Of a stretch of 64,000 nucleotides of DNA, positions 48,913 to 57,154 are shown one piece after another. Below the pieces are notes generated by a model, which was given only the letters and a program-made list of their open reading frames with translations, was not told where the DNA came from and made no database searches. The stretch covers positions 496,001-560,000 of the forward strand of contig NZ_JAANOU010000001.1 of the NCBI RefSeq assembly GCF_011758765.1, read 5' to 3'. The translations under genes were made by a program, and so were the position numbers. The DNA is from Amycolatopsis viridis. GTDB taxonomy: Bacteria > Actinomycetota > Actinomycetes > Mycobacteriales > Pseudonocardiaceae. The number at the start of each line of letters is the position of its first letter. Position 1 is the first letter of the stretch.

Positions 48913-49689
48913 ATGCGGCACACATCGGCGCAGGCGCCCTCGGTGGTCGACCGCGTGCTGGACGTGCTGGCCGCCTTCACCCCCGACCGGCCGGCGATGA
49001 CGTTGTCCGAGCTGAGCCGCCGCACCGGGCTGCCGCTGTCCACCACGCACCGGATCGTGGGTGAGCTGGCGCGGCGTGGTGCGCTGGAGCGGCAGGACGA
49101 CGGGCGGTACCGGGTCGGGTTGTGGCTGTGGGAGGTCGCCTCGCTGTCCCCGCGCGGCACGGTGCTGCGCGACGCGGCCATGCCGTTCCTGGAGGACCTG
49201 TACGAGGCCACGCACGAGAACGTGCAGCTCGCGGTGCTCGACGCGCCGGACGTGGTGTACGTCGAGCGCATCTCCGGGCGCAACGCGGTCAGCATCGTCT
49301 CGCGCCCCGGTGGGCGGCTCGCCGCGCACGCGACCGGCGTCGGTCTGGTGCTGCTCGCGCACGCCCCGGCGGAGGTGCAGGAGGAGGTGCTGTCCGGGCC
49401 ACTGCGCCAGTACACGCCCAAGACGATCACCACGGCCGAGGAGCTGCGGCGTGCGCTGGCCGACGCGCGGCGCGACGGCTACGTGATCAGTGACCGGCAG
49501 GTGGAGATGGTGTCGCTGTCCGTCGCGGCCCCGGTCTACGGCGCGGACGACACGGTGGTGGCCGCGATCTCGATCGTCATCCCGGCGGCCGGTCCGGACC
49601 CGCGCTCGATGGTGCCGGCCGTACGGGCTGCCGCGCGGGGGATTTCCCGGGCGCTGGGGGCGCCCCGCGTGCTGCGGCAGCCGGGCTGA
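48913..49689 (+). CDS. IclR-family transcriptional regulator
   Basis: A 258-residue protein: winged HTH at about residues 8-70 (MTLSELSRRTGLPLSTTHRI) and the IclR ligand-binding domain (YVERISGRNAVSIVSRPGGR, GYVISDRQVEMVSLSVAAPV). The gene lies upstream of pobA in the same direction, separated by the 21-bp repeat array, and such IclR proteins commonly control aromatic catabolism, so it may act as PobR. ATG 48913 is 10 bases after the MetE-like stop. Confidence 0.9.
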   Translation: MRHTSAQAPSVVDRVLDVLAAFTPDRPAMTLSELSRRTGLPLSTTHRIVGELARRGALERQDDGRYRVGLWLWEVASLSPRGTVLRDAAMPFLEDLYEATHENVQLAVLDAPDVVYVERISGRNAVSIVSRPGGRLAAHATGVGLVLLAHAPAEVQEEVLSGPLRQYTPKTITTAEELRRALADARRDGYVISDRQVEMVSLSVAAPVYGADDTVVAAISIVIPAAGPDPRSMVPAVRAAARGISRALGAPRVLRQPG

Positions 49690-49720
49690 CGACGGCGGGT
49701 GCGGTCCGGCGCCACCCGGG

Positions 49721-49932
49721 CTGGCCAACACGCTGCCTGGACCGGCGAACACGGCGCCTGGTGCGGCGAACACGCTGCCCCGGACGGTGAACACGCTGCC
49801 CGGACCGGCGAACACGCCGGCTGGTGCGGCCAACACGCTGCCCGGAACGGCGAACACGCCGCCCAGACCGGCGAACACGCTGCCCGGGACGGCCAACTCG
49901 TGGCGTGTTTGCCGGGGGGTGCGGCGTGTTGG
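49721..49932. repeat. 21-bp tandem repeat array, nine direct and two inverted units
   Basis: Nine units of exactly 21 bp run from 49721 to 49909 with consensus CCGGCGAACACGCTGCCCGG plus one variable base. They are followed by inverted cores GGCGTGTTTG (49902) and GGCGTGTTGG (49923) in the same 21-bp phase. A lone forward copy (GGCCAACACGGCGGGG) is near 49982. It has the same core and same forward-then-inverted order as 18393-18540. It fills most of the 398-base gap between the IclR gene and pobA. Confidence 0.92.
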
Positions 49933-50087
49933 CCGTCCGTGCGGGCGGGCGCGAGACTGCTCGCCGCCGAGGGGTGTGCGGGGCCAACACGGCGGGGTCG
50001 AGCTTCCATTGGGTGGAAGCGGTGCTGGTCTACGGCCCGGGCCACCCGCATCCTGGGTGCGGCAACAGCGGAGCTTGGAGGTTCGTG

Positions 50088-51269
50088 GTGACGCGCACAC
50101 AGGTCGGGATCATCGGTGCCGGGCCGGCGGGTCTGCTGCTGTCGTACCTGCTGCACGCCGAGGGTGTCGACGCGGTGGTCCTGGAGGCGCGCAGCCGGGC
50201 CTACGTGGAGAAGCGGGTGCGCGCCGGGGTGTGCGAGCACCCGACGGTCGAGCTGCTGCGGGAGATCGGCGTCGCGGACCGGCTGGACGCGGAAGGGCTG
50301 CCGCACCACGGTTTCGCGCTCCGGTTCGACGGTCAGGACCACCGGATCGCGCTGACCGAGCTGACCGGCAAGTCGATCACGGTGTACGGCCAGCAGGAGA
50401 TCGTGAAGGACCTGATCGCCGCGCACGAGGCCAAGGGGTATCCGGTCCACTTCGAGGTCTCCGGCGTCGAGCTGCACGACGTGGACACCGATCGGCCGCG
50501 TATCACCTACCGCGACGCCGACGGGGCCGCGCGGACCCTGGAGTGCGACGCGATCGCCGGTTGCGACGGCTTCCACGGTGTCAGCAGGCCGGCGATCCCG
50601 GCGGATGCGGTCACCACGTTCGACCGCGAGTACCCGTTCGCGTGGCTGGGTGTGCTCGCGCGGACCCCGCCGTCGCACGAGGAGCTGATCTACACCCACC
50701 ACGAGCGCGGTTTCGCCCTGCACAGCATGCGCTCGCCGGAGATCACCCGGCTCTACCTGCAGGTGCCCAGCGACGAGAAGATCGAGAACTGGCCGGACGA
50801 CCGGATCTGGTCCGAACTGGACGTCCGCCTCACCACGAACGCACACGACTTCGTGTTGCGCGAGGGGCCGATCCTGGACAAGGGCATCACGCCGATGCGC
50901 AGCTTCGTCACCGAGCCCATGCGGTACGGCCGGCTCTTCCTCGCCGGGGATGCGGCGCACATCGTCCCGCCCACCGGTGCCAAGGGCATGAACCTCGCGG
51001 TCGCCGACGTCCGGGTGCTGTCCCGGGCACTGGTGGAGTTGTTGCGCCACGGGCGGTCCGAGCTGGCCGAGTCCTATTCGGACACCTGCCTGCGACGCGT
51101 GTGGCGGGCCGAGCACTTCTCCTGGTACATGACGTCGATGCTGCACGTGGACCCGTCGGCGGATGCTTTCGCCCGGCGGCTCCAGCTGTCGCAACTGCGC
51201 TACACGGCGAGCTCCCGCGCGGCCGCGACCAGCATCGCGGAGAACTACGTGGGCCTGCCGTTCGCCTGA
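50088..51269 (+). CDS. pobA: 4-hydroxybenzoate 3-monooxygenase
   Basis: A 393-residue FAD monooxygenase converting 4-hydroxybenzoate to protocatechuate with NAD(P)H and oxygen. FAD motif GIIGAGPAGLLLSYLLHAEG at the N-terminus, ERVRAGV-like EKRVRAGVCEH, DG motif CDAIAGCDGFHGVSRPAIP and second FAD motif LFLAGDAAHIVPPTGAKGMN are intact. Length equals the family (394). GTG 50088 is chosen over GTG 50085 because GGAGG then lies at a better distance. No protocatechuate dioxygenase is in view. Confidence 0.94.
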   Translation: MTRTQVGIIGAGPAGLLLSYLLHAEGVDAVVLEARSRAYVEKRVRAGVCEHPTVELLREIGVADRLDAEGLPHHGFALRFDGQDHRIALTELTGKSITVYGQQEIVKDLIAAHEAKGYPVHFEVSGVELHDVDTDRPRITYRDADGAARTLECDAIAGCDGFHGVSRPAIPADAVTTFDREYPFAWLGVLARTPPSHEELIYTHHERGFALHSMRSPEITRLYLQVPSDEKIENWPDDRIWSELDVRLTTNAHDFVLREGPILDKGITPMRSFVTEPMRYGRLFLAGDAAHIVPPTGAKGMNLAVADVRVLSRALVELLRHGRSELAESYSDTCLRRVWRAEHFSWYMTSMLHVDPSADAFARRLQLSQLRYTASSRAAATSIAENYVGLPFA

Positions 51270-52093
51270 CGCGGCGGCGCGAGCAGCCCCAGAGCGGCTT
51301 CCGAGGGCGATCCGGGTTCGGCGGTGAACACCGCGATTCGCTGCCCCTCGTCGGTCAGGGCGAGGAGTTCGTCGGTCAGCGTCAGCCGGCCGGCGACGGG
51401 ATGGTGGTACTCCCGGGAGTGCGAGGCGCAACCCCGGACCGAGTGCTGCGCCCACAGCCGGGCGAACTCCGCGCTCTTCATGGCCAGTTCGCCGATCAGC
51501 GCGGCCAGCCGGCTGTCGTCCGGGTAGCGCCCGGCGATCATCCGCAGGTCGGCCACCGTGTCGCGGGCCTTGTCCGGCCAGGCGGTGAACAGCTCCCGCA
51601 ACTGCGGGTCCAGGAAGAACATGCGTGTCCAGTTCGGACGGTCCGCGGTCCGCTCCGGCGCACCGAAGTCGAGGTGCCGGGCCAGCAGGGCGTGCGCCAT
51701 CCGGTTCCAGGCCAGGATGTCCGTGCGCCGACCGAGTACCAGCGCGGGCACGTCCCGGAAGGACTCGATCATCACGCGGACCTCGGACCGGAGTTGCTCG
51801 CGCGGCGCCGGCCGTTGCGGACGTCGTCCGGGGCGGGCGAGGGTGAGCAGGTGGGTGCGCTCGTCCTCGTCCAGGCGCAGGACACGGGCCAGTGCCTCCA
51901 GGACCGCGTCCGACGCGTTCCGGCTCTGCCCCTGTTCGAGCCGCGTGTAGTAGGCGGCGCTGACCCCGGCCAGCTGGGCGAGTTCCTCTCGCCGCAGGCC
52001 GGGAACCCGCCGCCGCTCGCCGTGGCTCGGCAGGCCGGCGTCGGCGGGCTGCAACCGCGCTCGCCGGGACTTCAGGAACTCACCCAACTCCAC
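51245..52093 (-). CDS. XRE-family regulator with MmyB-like ligand domain
   Basis: A 282-residue protein with an N-terminal Cro/CI HTH (LRREELAQLAGVSAAYYTRL then EQGQSRNASDAVLEALA) and the MmyB-like C-terminal domain (ALVLGRRTDILAWNRMAHAL, LRMIAGRYPDDSRLAALIGE, HPVAGRLTLTDELLAL). Members often regulate the adjacent divergent oxidoreductase; here the short-chain dehydrogenase gene is divergent (about 100 bases). GTG 52093 starts VELGEFLKSRR. The 3' end overlaps pobA by 25 bases. Confidence 0.9.
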   Translation of the reverse strand: MELGEFLKSRRARLQPADAGLPSHGERRRVPGLRREELAQLAGVSAAYYTRLEQGQSRNASDAVLEALARVLRLDEDERTHLLTLARPGRRPQRPAPREQLRSEVRVMIESFRDVPALVLGRRTDILAWNRMAHALLARHLDFGAPERTADRPNWTRMFFLDPQLRELFTAWPDKARDTVADLRMIAGRYPDDSRLAALIGELAMKSAEFARLWAQHSVRGCASHSREYHHPVAGRLTLTDELLALTDEGQRIAVFTAEPGSPSEAALGLLAPPRQANGRPT

Positions 52094-52196
52094 CTCACCG
52101 AGTATCGCCGATCTCCCGGCGGGCAGCCTGACCCTGCCGTTGGTAGGAACAGCAGGTGCCTGGACCGGTGGTGGCACTCCGGTCAGGCTGGAGCTC

Positions 52197-52781
52197 GTGA
52201 AGATCATCGTGATCGGTGCGCACGGCACCATCGGCAGCGCTGTCGTCCGCTCGCTGGAACCGCGGCACGAGGTCGTCCGCGCTGCGCGGCGCGGGCCGGT
52301 GCGTGTGGACCTGGCCGACCCGTCCTCCGTCGATCGCCTGTTCACCGCGGTGCCCGAGGTCGACGCGGTGGTGTGCTGCGCGGCCAGTGGCGGGATGACA
52401 CCGCTGCTGAGCGGCGCCGACGAGGAGTTCACCGCCGGGCTGGACGGGAAGCTGCTGGGGCAGGTGCACCTGGTGCGGCGGGCCGTGCGCCACGTCCGCG
52501 ACGGCGGGTCGATCACCTTGACCAGCGGTCGGTTCGCCGCGCCGGTTCCCGGTAGTTCCTGGGGCCACCTCGTCAACGCCGGGCTGGAGGAGTTCGTCCG
52601 GGCGGCCGCGATCGAGATGCCACGCGGGATCCGCCTCAACGTCGTCAGCCCGGGCTGGGTGGCGGGAACTCCGTCGGCGCCGGACGACGCAATCCCCGTC
52701 GCCGAGGTCGCGCGTGCCTATCTGGAGCTCATCGAGGGTTCCGCCCAGGGCGAGATCGTCAACCCAGGGTTGACGATCTAG
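52197..52781 (+). CDS. Short-chain dehydrogenase/reductase without the catalytic Tyr
   Basis: A 194-residue short SDR. The nucleotide-binding motif GAHGTIG is at the N-terminus and VVCCAASGGMTPL follows; SITLTSGRFAAPVPGSSWGH has the catalytic-type Ser, but where YxxxK should be the sequence is SSWGHLVNAGLEEF, so the Tyr is missing, as in a known short-SDR subgroup. GTG 52197 follows GGAG. It is divergent from the MmyB-type regulator, its probable controller. The stop lies inside a palindrome. Confidence 0.82.
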   Translation: MKIIVIGAHGTIGSAVVRSLEPRHEVVRAARRGPVRVDLADPSSVDRLFTAVPEVDAVVCCAASGGMTPLLSGADEEFTAGLDGKLLGQVHLVRRAVRHVRDGGSITLTSGRFAAPVPGSSWGHLVNAGLEEFVRAAAIEMPRGIRLNVVSPGWVAGTPSAPDDAIPVAEVARAYLELIEGSAQGEIVNPGLTI

Positions 52782-52804
52782 ACAACGTCAACCTAGGGTT
52801 GACG
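52753..52804. promoter_or_regulatory. Two CGTCAACC-GGTTGACG palindromes before the ClpN-domain gene
   Basis: The first (52753-52779) is AGATCGTCAACC, CAG, GGTTGACGATCT, perfect 12-bp arms covering the SDR stop. The second (52786-52804) is CGTCAACC, TAG, GGTTGACG, ending 1 base before ATG 52806. The shared 19-base core differs at one base and the centres are 29 bp apart. Paired dyads overlapping the start region fit a repressor or MerR-type operator; the first may also terminate the SDR transcript. Confidence 0.75.
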
Positions 52805-52805
52805 C

Positions 52806-53513
52806 ATGACCAGTTCCGTGAAACTCGACGACCTGATCGAGGCCGTCAACCGCCAGCACCCCGACTCCGACGCCCTGCAGCACCTCACCGGTGCCGTGCT
52901 GCTCGCCGAGCACCTCGGCGACCTCGCCGACCACCTGATCGGCCACTTCGTCGACCAGGCGCGTCGCAGCGGCGCGTCCTGGACCGACATCGGCGCCAGC
53001 ATGGGCGTGTCCAAGCAGGCCGCGCAGAAACGGTTCGTGCCCAAGGACTTTTCGAGCGCGGAAGCGTTCACCCGCTTCACCGAACGCGCCCGGCGGGCGA
53101 TCGTGACCGCCGAGAAGGTTGCGCGGGGCACCGGCGGCGAACAGATCGACACCGGCCACCTCCTGATCGGCGTGGTCGGCGAACGGGACGGCCTCGCGGC
53201 GAAGGCGCTGGAGAAACTCGGCGCGACGCCGGAGGCCGTGGGTGAGCGGGTGCACGCGACCCTCCCGCCGCCCGTCGACGAGCTGCCCGCCCACATCCCG
53301 TTCGGTCCGCGTGCCCGCAAGGTGATCGAGCTGACCGTGCGGGAAGCCCTGCGGCTGGGGCACAACTACGTCGGCACCGAGCACATCCTGCTGGCCCTGC
53401 TCGACCAGGCCGACGGGCCGGCCTTCGACGTGCTCACCGAACTCGGCATCACCAAGGACGCCGTCGACGGGGAGGTCCGCGCGATGCTGCGGACCCTGTT
53501 CCCGGACGCGTGA
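52806..53513 (+). CDS. ClpN-domain protein
   Basis: A 235-residue protein with two Clp N-terminal repeats (FTERARRAIVTAEKVARGTG and GTEHILLALLDQADGPAFDV). The first ~75 residues hold a HTH-like segment (ASWTDIGASMGVSKQAAQKR). It lacks AAA+ domains, so it is an adaptor or regulator rather than an unfoldase; related actinobacterial ClpC-N-only proteins are known. ATG 52806 directly follows paired palindromes. The stop lies in a perfect terminator hairpin. Confidence 0.85.
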   Translation: MTSSVKLDDLIEAVNRQHPDSDALQHLTGAVLLAEHLGDLADHLIGHFVDQARRSGASWTDIGASMGVSKQAAQKRFVPKDFSSAEAFTRFTERARRAIVTAEKVARGTGGEQIDTGHLLIGVVGERDGLAAKALEKLGATPEAVGERVHATLPPPVDELPAHIPFGPRARKVIELTVREALRLGHNYVGTEHILLALLDQADGPAFDVLTELGITKDAVDGEVRAMLRTLFPDA

Positions 53514-53542
53514 CGGGCGCCCACGCGGGCGCCCGTCACGCG
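53507..53542. terminator. Perfect bidirectional terminator between clpN-like gene and gnd
   Basis: CGCGTGACGGGCGCCC, loop ACGC, GGGCGCCCGTCACGCG: a 16-bp perfect stem that includes the TGA of the ClpN-domain gene and ends 6 bases before the gnd stop. Confidence 0.88.
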
Positions 53543-53547
53543 GGCGA

Positions 53548-54987
53548 TCAGGCCCCGATCTCCGGGCGGCCGTCGTCGGCCCAGCGGGTGTGGAACGAGC
53601 CCTCCCGGTCGACCCTGCGGTAGGTGTGCGCGCCGAAGAAGTCGCGCTGCCCCTGCACCAGGGCGGCCGGGAGCCGCTCGGCACGCAAGCCGTCGTAGTA
53701 GGCCAGGGCGGTCGAGAAGCCCGGCGTCGGGATTCCCAGCCGCGCCGCGGTGGAGATCACCGAACGCCACGACTCCTGCGCGTCCTCCACGGCCTTGCGG
53801 AAGTCGCCTGCGGTGAGCAGCGTCGGCAGTCCCGGCTCGTCGGCGTAGGCGGCGCGGATGTCGTCCAGGAACTTGGCCCGGATGATGCAGCCGCCACGCC
53901 AGATCGCGGCCAGCGCACCCAGGTCGATGTCCCAGCCGTACTCGGCGCCACCGGCCTGGATCTGGTTGAAGCCCTGGGCGTAGGCGACGATCTTCGACGC
54001 GTACAGCGCGCGCTCCACGTCGTCGGCGAACGTCTCCGCCGCCGCGCCGGTCAGCGGCGTGCGGGCCGGGCCGGGCAGGCCGCGGCTGGCCTTGCGCAGG
54101 TCCGCGCTGCCGGACAGCGACCGCGCGAACACCGCCTCCGCGATGCCGCTGATCGGCACCCCGAGGTCCAGTCCGATCTGGACGGTCCAGCGGCCGGTGC
54201 CCTTCTGCTCGGCCTGGTCGGCGACGACGTCCACGAACGGCCTGCCGGTCGCGGCGTCGACGTGCGCCAGCACCTCGGCGGTGATCTCGATCAGGTACGA
54301 GTCGAGACGACCGGTGTTCCAGGTCCGGAACACCTCCGCGATCTGCGCCGGCTCGTAGCCCAGCGCACCGCGCAACAGGTCGAAGGACTCCGCGATCAGC
54401 TGCATGTCGGCGTACTCGATGCCGTTGTGCACCATCTTCACGAAGTGCCCGGCGCCGTCGGGGCCGACGTGGGTGCAGCACGGGTCGCCGTCGACCTTGG
54501 CCGAGATGCTCTCGAACAGCGGTCCCAGCGACTCGTACGACTCCGGCGACCCGCCCGGCATGATGCTCGGCCCGTGCAGCGCGCCCTCCTCGCCGCCGGA
54601 GACGCCGGTGCCGACGAAGTGCAGTCCGCGCTCGCGCAGGGCCGCCTCGCGCCGCCGGGTGTCGGCGAAGTGCGCGTTGCCCGCGTCGACGATCACGTCG
54701 CCCTTGTCCAGCAGCGGGGCGAACTCCTCGATCACCGCGTCCGTCGGGGCGCCGGCCTTGACCATGATCACCAGCTTGCGCGGCCGTTCGAGCGCGTCCA
54801 CGAACTCCTGCGCGGAGTAGGTGGGGATGAAGTCGCCTTCGTCGCCGAACTGCTCCACCAGCTCGCGGGTGCGCTGGTCGGAACGGTTGTGCAGGGCGAC
54901 GGTGTGCCCGTGCCGCGCCAGGTTGCGCGCCAGGTTCCGGCCCATGACGGCCAGGCCCGTGACGCCGATGCTCGCCTTCTTGCTCAT
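53548..54987 (-). CDS. gnd: 6-phosphogluconate dehydrogenase (decarboxylating)
   Basis: A 479-residue enzyme of the oxidative pentose phosphate pathway. The NADP site is GVTGLAVMGRNLARNLARHG, followed by LHNRSDQRTRELVEQFGDEG. Substrate-binding CTHVGPDGAGHFVKMVHNGI carries the catalytic Lys (HFVKMVHNGIEY). The long form (about 470 residues) fits the homodimeric Gnd of many bacteria. ATG 54987 follows GGGAAAGG. It stands alone; the 209 bases to the divergent XRE gene hold both promoters. Confidence 0.97.
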   Translation of the reverse strand: MSKKASIGVTGLAVMGRNLARNLARHGHTVALHNRSDQRTRELVEQFGDEGDFIPTYSAQEFVDALERPRKLVIMVKAGAPTDAVIEEFAPLLDKGDVIVDAGNAHFADTRRREAALRERGLHFVGTGVSGGEEGALHGPSIMPGGSPESYESLGPLFESISAKVDGDPCCTHVGPDGAGHFVKMVHNGIEYADMQLIAESFDLLRGALGYEPAQIAEVFRTWNTGRLDSYLIEITAEVLAHVDAATGRPFVDVVADQAEQKGTGRWTVQIGLDLGVPISGIAEAVFARSLSGSADLRKASRGLPGPARTPLTGAAAETFADDVERALYASKIVAYAQGFNQIQAGGAEYGWDIDLGALAAIWRGGCIIRAKFLDDIRAAYADEPGLPTLLTAGDFRKAVEDAQESWRSVISTAARLGIPTPGFSTALAYYDGLRAERLPAALVQGQRDFFGAHTYRRVDREGSFHTRWADDGRPEIGA

Positions 54988-55196
54988 GCGCAGCCTTTCC
55001 CTCTCTAAGCTCTTCCCGCACCCTAGCGCGGTGCGGTGTTCTCCCAGGTGAACGCGTGGGTAACTAGCGTTCGTCCCACTTTCCTGTCATGCTGCTCACG
55101 GTCACTACCGCATTACGGTGCGGCATGGAGTACGGTCGGTGGGTTCGGACCAGGGGCGAGGTGCCGTGGAGCGGGTGAGGGCGCGGAAAATTAGCC

Positions 55197-56054
55197 ATGG
55201 CTAGCACCGTTACTTCCCGTCGCAAACAACTCGGCAACGAGCTCCGGCACGCGCGGCTGGCCGCGAAGATGACCCAGCAGCAGGTCGCCGAGGTGCTCGG
55301 GTGCACCCAGGGCAAGGTCAACAAGATCGAGTCCGGTGCGGTGGGTGTCAAGCTCGGTGACGTGCGCACCATGCTGGAAACGTTCGGCGTCGACGGGGAC
55401 GAGTCGGAGGCGTTGCTGCGCCTCGCCCGCGCTGCGGCCGGTAACCGTGGTGCCTGGTCCGGCTACCGGTCGGTGGTGCCGCACTGGTTCCGCACGTTCA
55501 CCGACCTCGAGCCGGCGGCCGTGGAGATCATGACCTGGCACGGCGAGCGCATCCCCGGCCCGTTGCAGTCCGAGCACTACATGCTCAAGCAGTTCACCGA
55601 GTTCGGCGCCACCGACGTCACCTCGCTGGTGCGCAACCGGCTGGACCGCAAGGCCGTGTTCGACCAGCCGCAGCCGCCGTACTACCGGTTCATCATCAGC
55701 GAAGCCGCGCTGCACCGCGCGCCCGGCGGTCAGGCACCGGCGGTGATGCTGGACCAGATCGAGCACCTGCTGGAGCTGGACCGGCGCCAGCGCGTGTACA
55801 TCCACGTGCTGTCCTTCGGCGCCCGGCTGGCCGCGGTGCCGAACGACTTCACGATCATGCGGTTCCCGGAGCGCACCCGCGACTTCGTCTACGTCGAACA
55901 CTCGGCGGGCGGCGTCTACCTCGACGAGCAGAAGGACTTCCAGCTGTTCGTCGACGCGTGGGACCGCCTGCGCGGCGCGGCACTGGAACGGCAGGAGACC
56001 CGCGAATTCCTCGAGACGATGGCGGAGCGGTACCGCGCCGAGATGGGCGCCTGA
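55197..56054 (+). CDS. XRE-family regulator with DUF5753 domain
   Basis: A 285-residue protein: Cro/CI HTH at about residues 10-65 (ARLAAKMTQQQVAEVLGCTQ then GKVNKIESG) and the DUF5753 domain (residues 95-275; WHGERIPGPLQSEHYMLKQF, PNDFTIMRFPERTRDFVYVE, AALERQETREFLETMAERY). In actinomycetes these pair with DUF397 proteins; the DUF397 gene here is 1.1 kb downstream, separated by three minus-strand genes. Targets are often developmental. Confidence 0.92.
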   Translation: MASTVTSRRKQLGNELRHARLAAKMTQQQVAEVLGCTQGKVNKIESGAVGVKLGDVRTMLETFGVDGDESEALLRLARAAAGNRGAWSGYRSVVPHWFRTFTDLEPAAVEIMTWHGERIPGPLQSEHYMLKQFTEFGATDVTSLVRNRLDRKAVFDQPQPPYYRFIISEAALHRAPGGQAPAVMLDQIEHLLELDRRQRVYIHVLSFGARLAAVPNDFTIMRFPERTRDFVYVEHSAGGVYLDEQKDFQLFVDAWDRLRGAALERQETREFLETMAERYRAEMGA

Positions 56055-56070
56055 GGCCGCCGGCAGCGTC

Positions 56071-56292
56071 TCAGACCGCCGACAGCGCGGCGGTGAGCCG
56101 GGCGCGGACGACGTCCAGCGCGGCGATCTTGTCCTCGACTGCGGCGAGGCGCCGGGCGACGACCCGCGCGCTGGCCGGGCAGATCGGGCCGCCGGTGACC
56201 TCCTCGTCCAGGCAGCCGAGCAGCGCCCGGACGTCGTCGGCGGTCAGACCCGCGGCGAGCAGCAGCCGGATGTTGCGGACCCGGCCGAGCAT
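56071..56292 (-). pseudogene. MerR-family regulator lacking its DNA-binding N-terminus
   Basis: The frame encodes RVRNIRLLLAAGLTADDVRA, LLGCLDEEVTGGPICPASAR and the coiled-coil end of a MerR protein, but nothing resembling the N-terminal winged helix (about 45 residues) exists in any upstream frame. Upstream of ATG 56292 a MerR-type operator (56324-56347) is still present. A deletion has probably joined promoter and C-terminal half. If translated, the 73-residue product would be a dimerisation-only fragment. Confidence 0.7.
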
Positions 56293-56323
56293 CCGCGGTT
56301 GACTCCATGCCGCGACGCTAGGG

Positions 56324-56347
56324 CTTGACCCTGGCGTCAACGTCAAG
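56324..56347. promoter_or_regulatory. MerR-type operator remnant
   Basis: The arms CTTGAC and GTCAAG are 12 bases apart, with an inner TTGAC-CCTGGC-GTCAA dyad. Long-spaced dyads with TTGAC arms are characteristic of MerR-family promoters. It stands 32 bases upstream of the truncated merR start. Confidence 0.55.
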
Positions 56348-56353
56348 TCCGGA

Positions 56354-56518
56354 TCAGCTCCGCGGGCGGGGGAGGGCCAGTTCGGCGTTGTGCCGCCACG
56401 CGTGCCAGTGCCGGCGGAACGAGCGCGGCAGCAGTGTCCACCGGCGATGGGTGGGTGGCGCCACCGCGGGTTCGGCGCGCTCGGCTGTGGTCGAGCCGGT
56501 CAGGATCCGGACGGTCAT
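56354..56518 (-). CDS. 54-residue basic hypothetical protein
   Basis: ATG 56518 follows GGAGGACGAGG. The product starts MTVRILTGSTTAERAEPAVA and ends with a Trp/His/Arg-rich stretch (RSFRRHWHAWRHNAELALP). No family is recognised. It overlaps the stop of the upstream gene by 4 bases, so the two are coupled. Confidence 0.6.
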   Translation of the reverse strand: MTVRILTGSTTAERAEPAVAPPTHRRWTLLPRSFRRHWHAWRHNAELALPRPRS

Positions 56519-56988
56519 CCTCGTCCTCCTTCCAGCCGCGGCCCGGGGTTCCCGGCGGCGGCCTTCGCGAGGCAGCGCTCGCACGGCATCCCGGCGCCGA
56601 GCGTCAGCCATTCGATCTCGGGCAGCGCGAGACGGGCGCCGCACCGGGCGGTGATCGCGCCGTCGAGGACTGTGCCGGGCTCCAGCGGGAACAGGTGGGC
56701 GCAGCGGCGGGCCTCCCGCTCGGTGCCGGGCGCCGGGCGGCCGATCACGGTCACCGGACCGGGCCAGTCCTCGCGCAGGTACCACACCGCGGAGGCATCG
56801 GCGTCATCGGCGAGCCAGTCGAGCATGCGGGAAAGCGCTTCCGCCGGGGTTGCCGCCCGGACTGCGGTGTCCCGGCCGTTGACCTTGCCGACGACCATGA
56901 ACGGGGCCGGCGCGGAGCGGTCCGCCACCTCTGCTGCGAGCACCGTCGAACCTCCCCAGGGCGTGCCGGAACGAGCGGGCTGTTTCAT
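56515..56988 (-). CDS. Hypothetical protein with C-terminal zinc-binding cysteines
   Basis: A 157-residue protein starting MKQPARSGTPWGGSTVLAAE. The first half has FMVVGKVNGRDTAVRAATPA, a small alpha/beta segment; the second half has CAHLFPLEPGTVLDGAITAR, CGARL and MPCERCLAKAA, a Cys pattern suggesting a zinc site. Unknown family. Such genes are common near XRE/DUF397 pairs of actinomycetes. ATG 56988 is used; an in-frame TTG lies at 56994. Its promoter region has paired repeats shared with the divergent DUF397 gene. Confidence 0.68.
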   Translation of the reverse strand: MKQPARSGTPWGGSTVLAAEVADRSAPAPFMVVGKVNGRDTAVRAATPAEALSRMLDWLADDADASAVWYLREDWPGPVTVIGRPAPGTEREARRCAHLFPLEPGTVLDGAITARCGARLALPEIEWLTLGAGMPCERCLAKAAAGNPGPRLEGGRG

Positions 56989-57006
56989 GATCAACCCCGA
57001 CCGGCA

Positions 57007-57033
57007 GGAATAATCCTAGTCCTGGAATAATCC
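57007..57033. promoter_or_regulatory. Paired GGAATAATCC repeats in a divergent promoter
   Basis: GGAATAATCC at 57007-57016 and 57024-57033, 17 bases apart, between the divergent genes starting at 56988 and 57155. They are strikingly AT-rich in a GC-rich genome and are candidate binding sites, possibly for the XRE regulator at 55197. Confidence 0.5.
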
Positions 57034-57154
57034 CAGTGTCGAGTGATCAACAACGGTGTCACCCGACCGGACCCGGGGGATCCGACGAACGGACCAGGGC
57101 ACGCACGGCGCGCGACGCGCCGGGGCGGCTCCACACGCACGGAGGTAGGCACTG

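Noticed and set aside
49721..49932. Regular 21-bp units looked like a CRISPR array
   Set aside because: Units abut with no unique spacers, are only 21 bp, and part of the array is inverted; no cas gene is in the window. It is a tandem/inverted interspersed repeat.
49490..52555. A 1021-residue plus-strand open frame with a heptapeptide repeat (such as GPANTLP)
   Set aside because: It runs through the 21-bp repeats and antisense or out of frame through pobA and the XRE gene. The heptad is only the translation of 21-bp units; real genes on both strands have recognisable domains.
53366..55021. A 551-residue minus-strand frame overlapping gnd
   Set aside because: It is out of frame with gnd, which has every 6-phosphogluconate dehydrogenase motif; the composition is Arg/Gly-biased.
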